NCBI RefSeq assembly: GCF_028476545.1
Contig: NW_026732709.1
Span: forward strand, 74,501 to 138,500
Origin: Physella acuta
Taxonomy: Eukaryota; Mollusca; Gastropoda; Physidae
Direction: 5' to 3'
DNA: 64,000 nt
Made by a program: the position numbers and the translations under genes. A model generated the notes under the pieces. That model made no database searches, was not told the DNA's origin, and was given only the letters and a program-made list of their open reading frames with translations. This document shows positions 1 through 12,700 of the stretch, one piece after another. Positions within the stretch are counted from its first letter, which is position 1. Every line of letters begins with the position of its first letter.

Positions 1-57
1 TCAGTTTGGACTCCAACCGTCTGTCTGTAAGAGAGGAGGAAATCTACTGCAGGTGTA

Positions 58-245
58 AGTAAAGGTTACCTATTAATTGATTGAAACAGAAAGTAAAGTC
101 TACCTATTAATTGATTGAAACAGAAAGTAAAGTCTACCTTTTAATTGATTGAAACAGAAAGTAAAGGTTCCATTTTAATTAATTCAAACAAAAAGTAAAG
201 GTTCCTTTTTAGTTAATTCAAACAAAAAGTAAAGGTTCCCTTTTT
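58..245 (+). repeat. 34-bp tandem repeat, about 5.5 copies
   Basis: Unit agtaaagtctacctattaat plus about 14 more bases, drifting towards the right. It lies in an intron of the LIM gene and abuts the SINE copy that starts near 245. Positions 1-57 show nothing recognisable. The rest of 432-648 is plain T-rich intron. Confidence 0.85.
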
Positions 246-431
246 AAACCTGATAGTCACCTGTTTCTGTGACCTTGGCATATAAAGGGATAGTGTGGTC
301 AGCACCATACCCAGCTGCCTTTACTTTCCCTAACGTGAGTTAGGTACCCATCTATTCACTTCAACCTGTATTCAAACTTGATACTTTTGGGTTATCAGTC
401 TAGTTCTCTGCAGCTAGGCCACACTGTCCTA
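245..431 (-). mobile_element. tRNA-derived SINE, copy a
   Basis: Reverse-oriented copy of the SINE best seen at 51014. It shares the blocks tttctgtgaccttggcatat, cctttactttccctaacgtg and ggtacccatc, and its tRNA-like head ends near 431. It is intronic in the LIM gene. No clear target-site duplication was found. Confidence 0.75.
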
Positions 432-648
432 TATCTAATTAATGTACTGTCTGAAGTTACTATGTCTATAAGTTTACCATTTAACTTTCTGGCTGTACCA
501 GATTACAATTGAATTTAATTTAAAACCAGTGCAGGTTTATCATTTAATTAATATAACTGCAGAAGTAGATTGACAATTTAATTTTGTTTTTAGTTTCTTA
601 TCTATTTAACCCAATTTTGATTATAGTCTGTTATCATTTAATCCACAG

Positions 649-748
649 CTTGCTATGGTAAAAATTTTGGACCTAAGGGCTATGGATTTGCTGGTGGGGC
701 TTCTGGATTGTCTATGGATACAGGGAAACTGGATGATATACCAACAAG
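649..748 (+). CDS. LIM gene, 'C' exon of the first (partial) module
   Basis: Preceded by a pyrimidine-rich acceptor (atccacag) and followed by donor gtatat. It enters after one base of a codon and leaves after two. It encodes the last zinc ligand segment [13 protein letters not shown] and the Gly/Ser linker ending in DDIPT. Its A and B exons must lie left of the window. It is 100 bp, the same size as the C exons at 1903 and 3152. Confidence 0.9.
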
Positions 749-3700
749 GTATATTACTAAATCTGTTGCTACCTAGACATTTAAAACATCTTGCTCATTT
801 TGAGGCTCTTCTGTAATAATATCTGGAACTTAAATTGTATGGGATTAAACAGAATTGTATGAATGCAAGAAAGCTCTATTGTTGACATTGTACTATACCA
901 AAATGTACCTACAGTTTTTTATATTGGACTGGGTGAAAATATCTCATAACTACTCTTACTTTTAGTTGTTATTATAATTTTAAACTTTTTAAAACAAAGG
1001 ATTTACAACTGTATATACAGCTAAAAATCAAGTCTTGTAAACAAAGGAGGAAAAAATTATAAATTACATGGGATGGTGTTTCAGTACACACTATTATTAA
1101 TTGTATATTATTTGTTGTGCATGTGTATTTAATATTTTTAATAGAACTACTGTAAAACTTTCACTTTCCAGCCATATCCCAGCTTTGGCCCAAGCCCACA
1201 CTGCACCAATATTGTCTGAGGGGGGTGAGATAGAGGTCAATGACTGGAATGATGAGAGAGACAGGTGTAATAGGTGCCGGAAAGTTGTCTACTTCGCTGA
1301 GAAGGTGACTGGGATAGGAAAGGTAAATAGTCTAATTCTCTGTCACAATTAGTGTTAATTAAGATGGCTGAGAGGTAAATAAAATATTTCTGCCGTTATT
1401 AGGGTATATGTTTTAATAGTGCGTGTTAATGTGAATACTTTGTTATAATTTGAGGAGTTGTGTTGCTTAAATAATTATTTTTCTAGCAGTAAATCAAACC
1501 ACTTTTGACCAATTTAGTCTTTTTAATTCATCAAATCAATACTGCGCTGCTTGTTAATTTACTTTATTCTATATTTATACTTGTGCTCATTTTTATACAG
1601 TAGAATTGATATGCTTTATGCTTTATTAATATAACATAATTGATATTCTTTATTAACTTAACATAAACTTTGCAGGTGTATCATAAAGTCTGCTTCAAGT
1701 GCAGCAACTGTAACAAAGGCTTGGACTCTACAACTGTTACTGAGCATGCTGGGCAGGCCTACTGTAAAGGTACTATTTTTTTATCATCAGTTCGAAGTTC
1801 ACAGATGGATTTTAATAATATCTTTTAGAAGCTGTTGATGTGAAAAAATTGTTAATATATGAATTTCAATTAAAATTTTTTTCTAATTTTTATTATATTT
1901 AGCTTGTTATGGTAAAAATTTTGGACCAAAGGGCTATGGATTTGCTGGTGGAGCATCTGGATTGTCTATGGATACAGGAAAGCTGGATGATATACCAACA
2001 AGGTATTAAATATGTATTTTTTATACCAACAAGGTATTAAATATGTATTTTTTTATCCCAACAAGGTATTAAATATGTATTTTTATACCAACAAGGTATT
2101 AAATATGTATTTTTGAATATGTAGTACAAAGCATTCCCTATTCTGGGGAAGATAGAGGAAATTAAAGAAATTTTTATATATCTTTGCACATAGTTGCTAC
2201 TGAGCTGTACAGTAATAAATCAGCTGATCTAAAGTTGATGTTATGAAAAAAAATGTTAGAAAGCAACTATTCCACAACTTCATATAATTGATAAAAACAA
2301 TTTCTTTTTTGTTATTTCTTTAGGTTTTTATTTTCATTAATTATTATGATACATATCTAAATTTAGTAATGTAAGCATTCAGATATACCTGATGATTCTT
2401 AACTTCCTATACGTTTAGCTAATGAAAGTATTCTTTCTTGTAGTCACATCTCAGCTCTGGCCCAAGCCCACACCGCTCCCTTGTTTGGTGAGGGGGGAGA
2501 TGAGGAGGAAGACCCTTCCGATGACAGGGAGAGGTGCAATCGGTGCAGGAAGGTTGTGTATTTTGCAGAGAGAGTTACAGGCATTGGGAAGGTAAATTTG
2601 TGTTTATTTTCATCATTTCCATTTTAGTTTTTTATTTCAGCATAAATAAGTTCTCTTGTCTTTTTTTTTATTATTCTTCTTTGTTGAAGTTTACATTCTG
2701 TATGGATATAACTTGTGTTTATATCAGACTTGTTTATGGCAGAGACAGCTTTCTTACCTAAATTTTCCTTGCTTCACACCTAGATTTTAATATTTTGTAC
2801 TCAGATTACTTTTTTAAAAACACCGTTTGTAAATTCTTCTTTTTATTTCTTTAAGATTTTATAAACAATATTTTTGTCAACACATTATTTGATTTGAAAT
2901 TTATGCTAATGCATTTTGATAATATAAACTTTGTAGGTGTATCATAAAGTCTGCTTCAAATGCAGCAACTGTAACAAAGGTTTAGATTCTACTACAGTCA
3001 CTGACCATGCAGGTCAAGCCTACTGTAAAGGTGATCTTTTTTATTTCTTGATTAATAAATAAATTGCCTGGTTTAAAAAAATTCATATTATATTTGTTTT
3101 ATGGTGAATTTTAAATATAATACAATTTTTCTGTCTAAAAAACAATTGCAGCTTGCTATGGCAAAAATTTTGGACCAAAGGGCTATGGATTTGCTGGTGG
3201 GGCATCCGGATTGTCTATGGATACAGGAAAACTGGATGATATACCAACAAGGCAAGTTTACTAATACATCTAAATATTTTATTTTTTATTCTGGCTGTAT
3301 GTTTTTTTATCACAGAGCTTAATATGGAAAGTAAAGAAAATATAATGAAAACTTAGACTAAAAAGAAAAGTGCATTTTTAAAATTGTTAATCATTAAAAA
3401 TTTTTTTTACTGATTTAGTCATGACATTCAGTGTCCGTATGTTGATTAACAAAAATTAAATGATCTACTTTTTCTTTCAGCAACATCCCAGCATTGGCCC
3501 AGGCACACACAGCTCCACTGATGAGTGAAGGGGGTGAGGAGGAGGAGGGGGACTGGTCTGACAACAGAGAAAGATGCAACCGCTGCAGGAAAGTTGTCTA
3601 TTTTGCTGAGAGAGCCACCGGTGTTGGAAAGGTAACTTTCTTTTTGCACCTGACAAGTAGGGAAAAGTTCTTCTAAATGGCTTGTCCTTGACTCATGATT

Positions 3701-4717
3701 TCTATAAGAATTTTACAAGGCTTAATATATTTTTCATTTCACTGATGGGAGTATGCCTTGAGATAAATAGCTTGGTTGGTGCATCGAAATTATTATTTTA
3801 GTGGATTCGTAAAACTGATTGGTTTTATTAACAGCATTCATTAAACTATGCATAATTCTTTCCTATAAATTGACCTCAGAAACATGTAAACCTTGTCTGG
3901 CCTGAAAACTAATCTTGAAAGGGTATATTAATAGGTTGTGAGTTAATTTAGCAAGCTGACTCTTCCCTAAAAATCTCATGAGATTTAATGTTGTAATTGC
4001 CAGGTTTTTCACAAAGTTTGTTTCAAATGCACCAACTGCAACAAAAGCTTGGACTCTACAACTGTCACAGAACACTCAGGGCAAGTTTACTGCAAAGGTA
4101 ATTTCAACTTTTTCATTTTTACCTTTAGATTATTTACCTGATTAAGCTCTGTGTTAGAAATAACTTTACATTACAAGTTTGCACCCTATGAGATTTGATT
4201 GCGTTGTGACATTTTGTACATTTTTGTACTCATGTCATAATTTGCATAATACGTGACTGATGGAGATGAAACTTGGTATACCATGTCAGGATAGCCACAA
4301 CATCATTTTCCATCTGTGGGATAATTTTTTTGGACAAAAAATCCTGAGGTCGTGTTGGAAGGGGTTAAATAAAAAGCGGCAGTTATTTAGTTTGTAGCTT
4401 GGGTCATAACTAGATCTATAGATATATTTAGGATATTTTTGTTTGTAAATGTATTGATTTAAAATAAATTTGGGTCATAACTAGATCTATAGATATATTT
4501 AGGGGAGATATTTTTTGTTTGTAAATGTATTGATGTAGAATAAAGTTATTTTTTATCATTCTCACATCTCATCTTCTTTCATGATTTATACAACTGTAAC
4601 TCATGTATATGACATGATTTAAATGAGCATGTACTTAAATTAACAGCTTGCTACACACGTAATTTTGGACCAAAAGGATTTGGATTTGGCGTGTCAATGG
4701 TCACTGAACAAGCTTAA
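649..4717 (+). CDS. Multi-LIM muscle protein (Mlp84B/CSRP-like), 3' part of gene, 10 exons in window
   Basis: Ten exons on the plus strand join in one frame: 649-748, 1172-1322, 1676-1769, 1903-2002, 2444-2591, 2937-3030, 3152-3251, 3481-3631, 4004-4097 and 4647-4717 (stop at 4715-4717). They encode 366 complete residues. Each full LIM module follows C-x2-C-x17-H-x2-C-x2-C-x2-C-x17-C-x2-C, then the Gly-rich GPKGYGF linker typical of cysteine-and-glycine-rich proteins and of the muscle LIM proteins Mlp60A/Mlp84B. Family knowledge: these proteins bind alpha-actinin, titin-like proteins and actin bundles at Z-discs and can shuttle to the nucleus. The acidic Ser/Thr linkers between modules ([11 protein letters not shown]...) match the multi-LIM form rather than vertebrate two-LIM CSRP. 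The 5' end, with start codon and at least the first two exons of the leading module, is off the left edge. Identification as a multi-LIM MLP is strong; the exact orthologue is inferred. Confidence 0.93.
1172..2002 (+). CDS. LIM gene, module with exons 1172-1322, 1676-1769, 1903-2002
   Basis: Exon A (151 bp) holds the linker [13 protein letters not shown], an acidic stretch and the first zinc pair (RCNRC). Exon B (94 bp) starts VYHKVCFKC and ends YCK. Exon C (100 bp) holds [13 protein letters not shown]. Splice phases are 2, 0, 1 and 2 around the three exons, the same as in the other modules. The donor after 2002 sits inside a short tandem repeat that copies it (see 1991-2104). Confidence 0.93.
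1991..2104 (+). repeat. Four-copy tandem repeat that duplicates a splice donor
   Basis: Unit of about 31 bp containing ACCAACAAG/GTATTAAA. The first copy is the real exon end (exon through 2002, GT at 2003). The next copies place the same exon-end and donor sequence with GT at 2034, 2066 and 2096. The unit therefore includes the last coding bases and the first intron bases. Confidence 0.9.
2444..3251 (+). CDS. LIM gene, module with exons 2444-2591, 2937-3030, 3152-3251
   Basis: Exon A is one codon shorter than its paralogues (148 bp) and has the linker acid run [10 protein letters not shown]. Zinc ligands follow the consensus spacing. Exon C ends in AAG followed by gcaagt, so the intron that follows is of the GC-AG class. 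That exon is nearly identical to the C exons at 649 and 1903. Confidence 0.93.
3252..3480 (+). other. GC-AG intron of the LIM gene
   Basis: Exon 3152-3251 ends ACCAACAAG and the intron begins gcaagt, the usual strong context that compensates a GC donor. It ends ttctttcag before the next A exon. The two paralogous donors at 749 and 2003 are GT, so the change is local to this copy. Confidence 0.85.
3481..4717 (+). CDS. LIM gene, last module and C-terminus (exons 3481-3631, 4004-4097, 4647-4717)
   Basis: Final module, with the linker [13 protein letters not shown] followed by an acidic [10 protein letters not shown] stretch. The first zinc pair is RCNRC, and the B exon reads [12 protein letters not shown] and ends YCK. 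The last exon diverges from the other C exons: it reads [17 protein letters not shown] and stops after VTEQA, so the Gly/Ser linker is replaced by a short C-terminus. This is the natural end of the protein. The stop TAA is at 4715-4717. Confidence 0.93.
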
Positions 4718-7700
4718 AGCCTGCACATGGTTACATGGAGTGTGAAACTTTGAAGAGGTTTTTTTAATTACGTTTTACAAAATGTAAGGTTTGGACTTTG
4801 TAAATCTTTTTGAAAGTGTAAAGAGTTTTTCTTCTGTATTTTTGTATCTGAAAGATTGTTATGGGACCATGTATTGAATAGATTTACCTACTGACCAAAT
4901 ATATTACTATAAACAAGACTTTATGCAATGGTGTTTGTTAAATTTTCTAAAACTATAGCTCTAAAAGATTTATAATACTCAGTAGAAAATAAACATTATT
5001 CATGTGTATTACCTTATTTGAGGGAATAGCAGTTGCTTTATTTTTACTTTAGCTTTTTTTTAAAACGTTGTTTGATAAATTTTGACGATAATTTATAAAG
5101 TATTGTGTAGAATAAGTCTTGTGACACATTGACTCACGCACAGTTAAACTATTTTTTATTCAATTTCTCTTTTTAGCCCAAATAACTTTTTTTATGTTAT
5201 TTTTTTATTCCAAGTAAAAAGGTTGTTTTATTAGCTTGATAGAATTTTGTGAAATGTTCAGCGAATGCCGAAGTTTTTTTGGTATTTTAAAATCTATTTC
5301 CTCAAATTAGAAACCTATATCTAAATAGATGGACTACTTAGTTAAGGTTTGTCACTTCAGTCACACATCCCCCACTCATTTTTATTTAAAAAAAAAATTG
5401 TGCTTTATTTGCATAAGCTGTCTAAAATCTGTTTAAAAAATTCCCTTTTAAAATGTAGAAGTGGCACTTCCTGAACATTCTTGTCCCACATAGGGGTGAC
5501 ATTGTTTATTGATGACCCTTTATTGATTCTTCACTTTCTAGCTTGATGTTCATTCTACAAACTTATGGAGGTTGGTGCTTATACTTATCATGTTTAACTT
5601 TGAAAGCTTTTTACCAGCATTTAGTAGTTAGTTTAATAACCTGCATATGTAAATAACTAAAGACCATATGTTCAGATATATTTACAGATTTAATTTCTTT
5701 ATTAAATAACGGGTTTAAAATGACATAATATAGTATACATTTTTAATTTATAAAATGGCTTTTTTAAAAAATGAAAGGTCTTGTTGACCCCATTTTTTTT
5801 GTTACACCTCTTAACTTGTAAAATGTTTTGGAAAAAAAACAACTCATGACACCTTTATTGTAGCATTTGAAGACAAATAACCAAAATATATATATTTCCA
5901 TCATGAGCAGTTATTTTTCAGTTGAATGTTTGAGATTGATAAATCTGGTTTAATGTTTTTTTTTTTTTTTATGTTGCCACATTTGCCTAATTGGCTAATG
6001 CATTTACCATTAGACATTGTACATTCCTGATGAAACCCTGCAGTTTCTGCAGTGAAGAGTGTACATGTTTGTCATGCACTTACTGAGAGCACTTGTTAAA
6101 CAAAAATTGTTATTCCACTGTCCTCCACATTGTTGAATATTCTTGGTTCTACGTCACATGACATTCCACCTGATTTTAAATTGTGAGTCAGCAAAACAAA
6201 AACTTTCAATGTCTACACTAGATCTGATTTCTCCACTACTAGTAAATAATTTGTTTATCACATTAAAAACATTTTTTACCTTATTTTCCACACAATCAAA
6301 AAAGCAAGTTTTACAACACAAGATCTTATTGTATGTGTTTTGTATCACCTACCTCCCACCCTGGTTCAAGAACAAATATTTTTTATGATCACAACCAGCA
6401 CCGCTGTTCTTACATATATATGTGATGGGACCAACACCCTTGTTTCTTTAAATATGTTATTATATTCACAATGCATACATTCTGAATGTTATCAAACAGG
6501 ATTCTCATCTCTTGTCTTTCTGGTTTTTAAGAGTGGCTTCCCTTAGGTGGTTGTGAGATTGGTTTTCAGAGGCCTTTGTCTCTCTATAATTATAGCAATA
6601 CTAACTTATCTACTTGTACAATGTTTTTAAATTCGATGTTTAATTAAATATGACAGTTGAAAGTTGTGTTTTTTTTTTAGGGGTTGGGCTTATTATTTAA
6701 ATGCTTGTATCTTTTGTGTGTGAGTGCTATATTTTATACTCAAGATCTGTCTTGTGCTACTACATCTTAAATTGAATTCAATTCTGTTCACTTCTATTTG
6801 TTTAAAGCCATTTGATTTGCAATAATTTTTTCATTGATAATAATTTCAAACACTATAAAAAATAATGATACCACCATTTATATGTACATGTTCTTTGGCA
6901 AATTTTTGTTGCACTATATTCATACACCAGTGGTTCCTAATCTGTTTTCACTTGGTACCCCAATGTACTTGGCCTTTGATGGCAGGAAACTGTTTTAAAA
7001 TACAAATTTATTTCAGTTTAAATTGAATTGTATTTATTAATTACAACAACCAGTTAACGAATGAAAGATGAAAAAATTTCATGTTTGCCGGTTAAAAAGT
7101 AATTTCAGTATTAGGTTATGCAGCATTAGTAGGAAAAATTACACTACAGTATTTTTAATAATTAATGTTAAGTTGATTTTCAATCTGTTTTTAATAGTTC
7201 ACCTGTAATAGGACTACATTTTTCCAAATTTATCATCTCATTGTAAGATGTTTATAAAAAATAAGGTTTATGTTCATGGTAAACATAAATGTAACATAAG
7301 AGTTAGGGCTATGGTGGCAGTACTGTAAAATGGCTTGATGTAACCTGCCTGTGTTTTTACAAGTAACCTGTAATATTATTGTGAAAAAATAAACACCTGA
7401 AAGTTTGGGGCATTTACATGTTGAGAATCCCTGTATAAACACCTGCATTGTTTATTGCATGTTACCTGCATTTATTCCTATTTATTATGTATTTAATTAC
7501 TATAGCCACAATCCATAATAATGTATTTTATTATCATGTTTGCTGTGTTGCTAATAGACTAGTATATGAGCGCTAGCATAGCACTTGTTTAAAATGGTAT
7601 TTGGTTTTATTATTGCCGAGGTCAGGTTTATGTAGCAAATGGAATCAACTTGATAGAGTTTTGCGACTTGAATTTGTGGTGTGATTAAAACAATTATTGA

Positions 7701-9205
7701 CCATAAAATATTTTATCATGAATACACTAGTTTTATTTATATATTTTAAGTGCTAGATTAATTTATATTTTTTAAATAAAGAAGTGTTCCACCTTAGTTC
7801 TAAAAGTTTTCACAGAAGTTTTAATAAATCAACTTTACATGTAGAATTTAAATTAAATCCATAAAAACATGATTGATTGCCTAAGCACATTTTCTACCAT
7901 ACAGGTAGACTTTATGCAAACCTACTATAGGTAGACTAAATGTAAACCTACTAAAGGTAGACTTGTATAAAACCTTTGTTTACTAGTCATTTTACATGTT
8001 TTAGCAGTAACATTTTTATTACATTGAAACTGGAATTGTAAATCTAGATATGGTGATTTTTTTTTTCCAGTAAATAAGTAATTTTTATTTTATAATCAAT
8101 GTTCAGCAAATTAATAGATTGACTATGTTTAAAAAATTCTTAACTGAACTATATCCAGATGGTGAAATTTTAAAACTTAATAAGCTTATAGAAAGAATAA
8201 ACTTATTTTCAGGACTTTATATATATTTTCAGGAAAATGCAAGGTTACCGTGTTAGATCATAGGGTTGCATGTCCATAGACTTTAGAATCAGTTGATGTG
8301 TGTTTATCACTTGAATGTTGTGTGTAGCATATTTTAAACCATTGTACCCTAATGTAAACCATGTAACTAATACTGAGCTAATGCAATTAGCAAGTAAACC
8401 ATTTGCCTGTCTAGATTTTCAAACTTACAAAATCAGATCAGATGTATTTATTTTTTGAAGTAATTTTATGATTTACATTTAAGAAAAAGTAAATGATTAT
8501 TTTCTGTTTTTCTAAAATGCAGAATATATTCTGGCAAATAGGAAGTGACATATTTGTATGGTGAAGAGTATTAGGTTTATTAAACACCTTCAGTATTGAA
8601 CTATTAAGAATTGAATATTGATATAGTTTATAATTTAAAAATAAAAATTGTGGATGATGAATCAAATAACATTTAACTAATTCAACCAAAGAAACAAACT
8701 TCTTACACATTTGGACAAAATTTACATTTTAAATAATCATAGTAAAATATTTTTGTATATTATCTAGTAAATGTTCCACTTTTTGTTAGTTTTTTATATT
8801 ACATTACATTTTCTTGTGAGTGGGGAGTGGTGTTTAAGTATTTAAAGCTTTGGACTTATAAAAATATTTCTTTTGTTAATGAAACAAACTTTATTTAAGA
8901 TTAACTTACATGTCTTATGTAGACCTTGTTAAATTTGTTTTTTTTTAAAGCTGTCATGTTTTTAAAAAAAAACATTCCCATAATTAATAGAAATTTCAAA
9001 CCATCACATTTTGTAACAAATTATATAATCAGGAAAACATTTTTATTTATAAAGGCTAATCTAACGTAATGTGGTCTGTTGAAATTTGGCTTTAAACTAT
9101 AAACAGTGTAATATTATATTAAATCTGCAGAAAAAAATCATATCCCAGTGTTAAATTTTGTAATCTTTTTCTTGTATTTATTAAATAAAATAAAAATTAC
9201 AGAGA
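4718..9205 (+). other. Probable long 3' UTR and downstream DNA of the LIM gene
   Basis: T-rich DNA without any recognisable exon. Polyadenylation hexamers AATAAA occur at 4988-4993 and, as a double signal followed by a GT-rich stretch, at 9184-9194. A short transcript would end near 5010. A long 3' UTR of about 4.5 kb would end near 9205. The T-richness on the coding strand continues up to that point and then flips, which favours the long form; this is inference. Confidence 0.45.
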
Positions 9206-9222
9206 GTTGTGTTTGTCTTTTA
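9184..9222 (+). terminator. Candidate distal poly(A) signal of the LIM gene
   Basis: Two overlapping AATAAA hexamers (9184-9189 and 9189-9194), followed by a GT-rich downstream element gttgtgtttgtcttt at 9206-9220. This is the best poly(A) context downstream of the LIM gene. A proximal AATAAA is at 4988-4993. Confidence 0.45.
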
Positions 9223-9754
9223 AAAGTTTGGTAAAATCTATCGACTGTTGGAACTCCCAACCCTGGAAAAATACTATTTTAGAAATGTAAATAAAATTTA
9301 CCACATTTAGTTAGCTGGTTGTCCTGTTAACCCTTAAATCTTTGGTTGTTGGCCTATTTCAATCTATTTCTTATCATCAGCCCATTGTAGTATTTGTACT
9401 CGAGTTTGAATGTAGCTTTCAAGTTTTAGGTGCAAATCTTTATTAGAAGTGAAAATTTTAATAAACTCAAAAATACACATTCCTGGAAGAAACTGTAAAG
9501 CAGTAGCATCTTGATATTGTATGTAGGAAATTTTTTATCTAAGAATGGAAATCATTGCTATAATATCATTTTGCCAAAAATAAATGACTCATGTTTTTTT
9601 TCTGTTAACTTTATTCTTTCATGTTTCAATTCTCTAACAGCAGCCTTGACTTACAAAACATCTTTGCAAACTGTTTCTTTTGAAATACTTGTAATTGCAA
9701 GGTTATATAATTTTTTAAATTTTCTACAAAAAAACTTGTAAACAAAGACCAAGT
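9206..9754. other. Convergent gap between LIM gene and MOB2
   Basis: About 550 bp between the two inferred 3' ends. Short open frames here have no recognisable content, and no repeat or RNA gene was seen. Confidence 0.4.
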
Positions 9755-12700
9755 AAGCTGAAAGCAATTTTAAATTTATTTAAAATTTGAATGGTTAACA
9801 GGAAAAAATACAATAAGAGATAATCTAGGGTAAGTAACTCTTAAACAACTCTTTCAAATCACTGAATTCAATAAACATTTCTGTCTCATACAAAAAAAGT
9901 TCCAATTTCTTCAACCAAGAATTAAGCAAAAATTGTAATTTTAAAAAGTGCCGAAAAGAAATGCAATGCAGCAATAACTTTCGCAGTTTTTCTCAACACA
10001 AAATAATACAAGTAAGCAAATTATTTAAAAAAATAAAAATCAATGGGGGGAAAAAGTTGGCTCTGGTGATTATATGATCTAACGTTAAACTATTTTTAGA
10101 AAAAATGAAATAAAAACATGGACTGGAAAGCTTTACTACAAAACTGCAGGACAAAGTGTTGACATAGAGGCAAATGAAAAAAATAACAACATAGTTATTC
10201 ATCATTTCATCTTCTGAGAAATTGAATTCTCCTATTCTTTCGACCATTAACTCTAAATTAAAAAAAAGTTATCTGCAGATTTATCTACCTTGCTTCTACT
10301 AGGATTGAGTGTTACATGGCAGACTGCTAAGCTAAGAGTTACAACAGTACAAAATAAAACTAAATGAACACATGTAAGGCGAGTGTTGGGTACAGTCCAG
10401 CAAGCACTTGTCCTATCACAAAGTAAACTGATTTCGTCTTTAGTTTTTGTTTTTTTATTTCAAGAAAAGTAAAAAAAAATGTATAATCCCAAGGAAATTC
10501 TTACAGTACCTAAGCTGAAATACTGCAGTCATATGGTAACTCTAGGCGTGGGTAAATGAAAGTCTAAAACAGTAGGCACTGATACAATGAAAGCAAAAAA
10601 TCTACAGGGTAACAACAGGCAGATGCATCTTGTTTATATACAAAGCCCAAAAGGTCAATCCTGTGTCATTCATACAGTTGAGAGGGGGGGGGGGGTGTCA
10701 AGAGATCATTCTAGTGCATCTATATAATGGCACCATCTCAAGCTATTCAAAATAGAGAGAGATGGGCAGATAACCAAACAACACAAACGATGGAACTCTT
10801 CAGGGAAGATGTGAGGAAGTTACAGAAAGCCATCTTGTCAAGTTCAGAGTTCATCCAGGTCCTAGATCTTAACTTTAGAAGAAAATTCCAAGCATTTCTT
10901 GTGTCAAAAAATTACTGAGGATGATGGAGACCTGACCACTAATTGCATAAGATGCCAGTATCCATAGCAACCATGAAGATAATGCAGAAAGACTAATTCA
11001 ACATTGTGCGCATAAAAAAAAAAAAAAAAAAAAAAAAAGAAAATGTGATGTTTCTAGATATTTTCAAAATGGTGGATTACTTTTGTAGCTTCATCATTTG
11101 TGCTGAACATGAAAAAAAAAAAAACAACCTTCCAGCGTCTTGCTATACAACATTGATTCTACAAGATCATTTTAAATATTGCGAAGCAAAAAAAAATAAA
11201 TCTTTAATCAGTAGCAATCTCTGCTTTCCACGTCACCATCTTGTTCAATTTCACCACAAATAAACAGAAAAGGAAGAAATAAACAAGATGGCAGAAGAAA
11301 ATAAAATATTAGTCTTTTTTTTCTCATAAAGTATGGAAGTTTTAGAACTAAACTTTCAAAATCTTTTTTTCATTATAGACAACTTAAATTGTTTATTTTA
11401 ATAATTTCAATATTTCTAAATGTTTTGAAAATATTGCTACTGAACCAATCTAAGGACAGACCAAAACAAAGGGGAGGTCACCACCAGCAGTCTCATCCAA
11501 CAAACTCAACAATGATATCAGTGAAATCAAACATGCAGCAACAATGTCAAAGCTAGGTAGTAATTTTCATCAAATAACTTACTCCCATGCCATGCTCATA
11601 GAATGAAAGACTGAAATACACTTTTTTTAAAATCATCATCATCATCATCATCAGCTGCTAAATAAACAAATACCAGGCAACCAATCAAAGGTCACATTAG
11701 TTTTCTGTTGATCATGTGACTGACCATTGGTCATGTGACCCACAAACATTTTTTTTTTTTACAGTCATTCAAAGATATTTTAAATAAATATATATTTGAA
11801 ACTGAATAACTTGTGAAATAGTAAAGCATTGGATATACTTATTTCCTGCTAAGCTATTTCATGAGTTCATGGATATGATACAATCTGTGTGCCCAGAATG
11901 GCAGCATTCCTGCTTTATGATACAAGAACAATCTATTTGGTAGAGTAGCATTTATCAGAAGTAACATTCATGTTTCTTGGGGCAGTGTAAGGGAAGAACT
12001 TTGGTGAATCTACTCAATTCATGAAAAATAACTCTTTAGTGGGATTTCTTCTTCAAATAATAAGTTTAAAAAAAAATTCAAATTCTTTGTAACATTTTTA
12101 AAAGTTGATAAATTAAAAAAAAATATTCTAAAAAAAAAACAACAAATTCTAAAAAAAAAAAAAATTCTAAAAAAAAAAAAAAAAAAAAACTAAAAAAATA
12201 AAAATAAATTCTAAAACACAAAAAAAAAAAAAAAAAGACAAATGTTTTGTTGTGTGAATGTTATAATCTGACAATAGTGAAGTGATAGGTTGCTATTAAA
12301 TGCCATCAGGAGAAGCAGGAATGTGGGGATGATCAGAGTTTAACACAGTAAGAAGATCAGTGGGAGACACATTTATCAGCCGCGAAGCTTCATTCAAATG
12401 TTTTCCACAAATTTGTTTCAAAAAAAAAATTCAATGAATTCATTATGCACATTAATTAACTGATATGAAAACAAGTTAATCAGATGATGAAAGGTACGAG
12501 GTTTACAATTACAATGGCGGCAAAATGAAGCAATATAAAAAAAAAAACTTGACCAGAGAGTGAAACAAAAATTCTGCTTTAACCTAGAACTAAAACTACA
12601 TAGAAAAATTGAATGAATGTATTTGAATATTGCACTTTTAATGGATGGCTAGCCATGCTCTCTTTCTCACACACAATTTTATTAACATTTTAATCTACAG

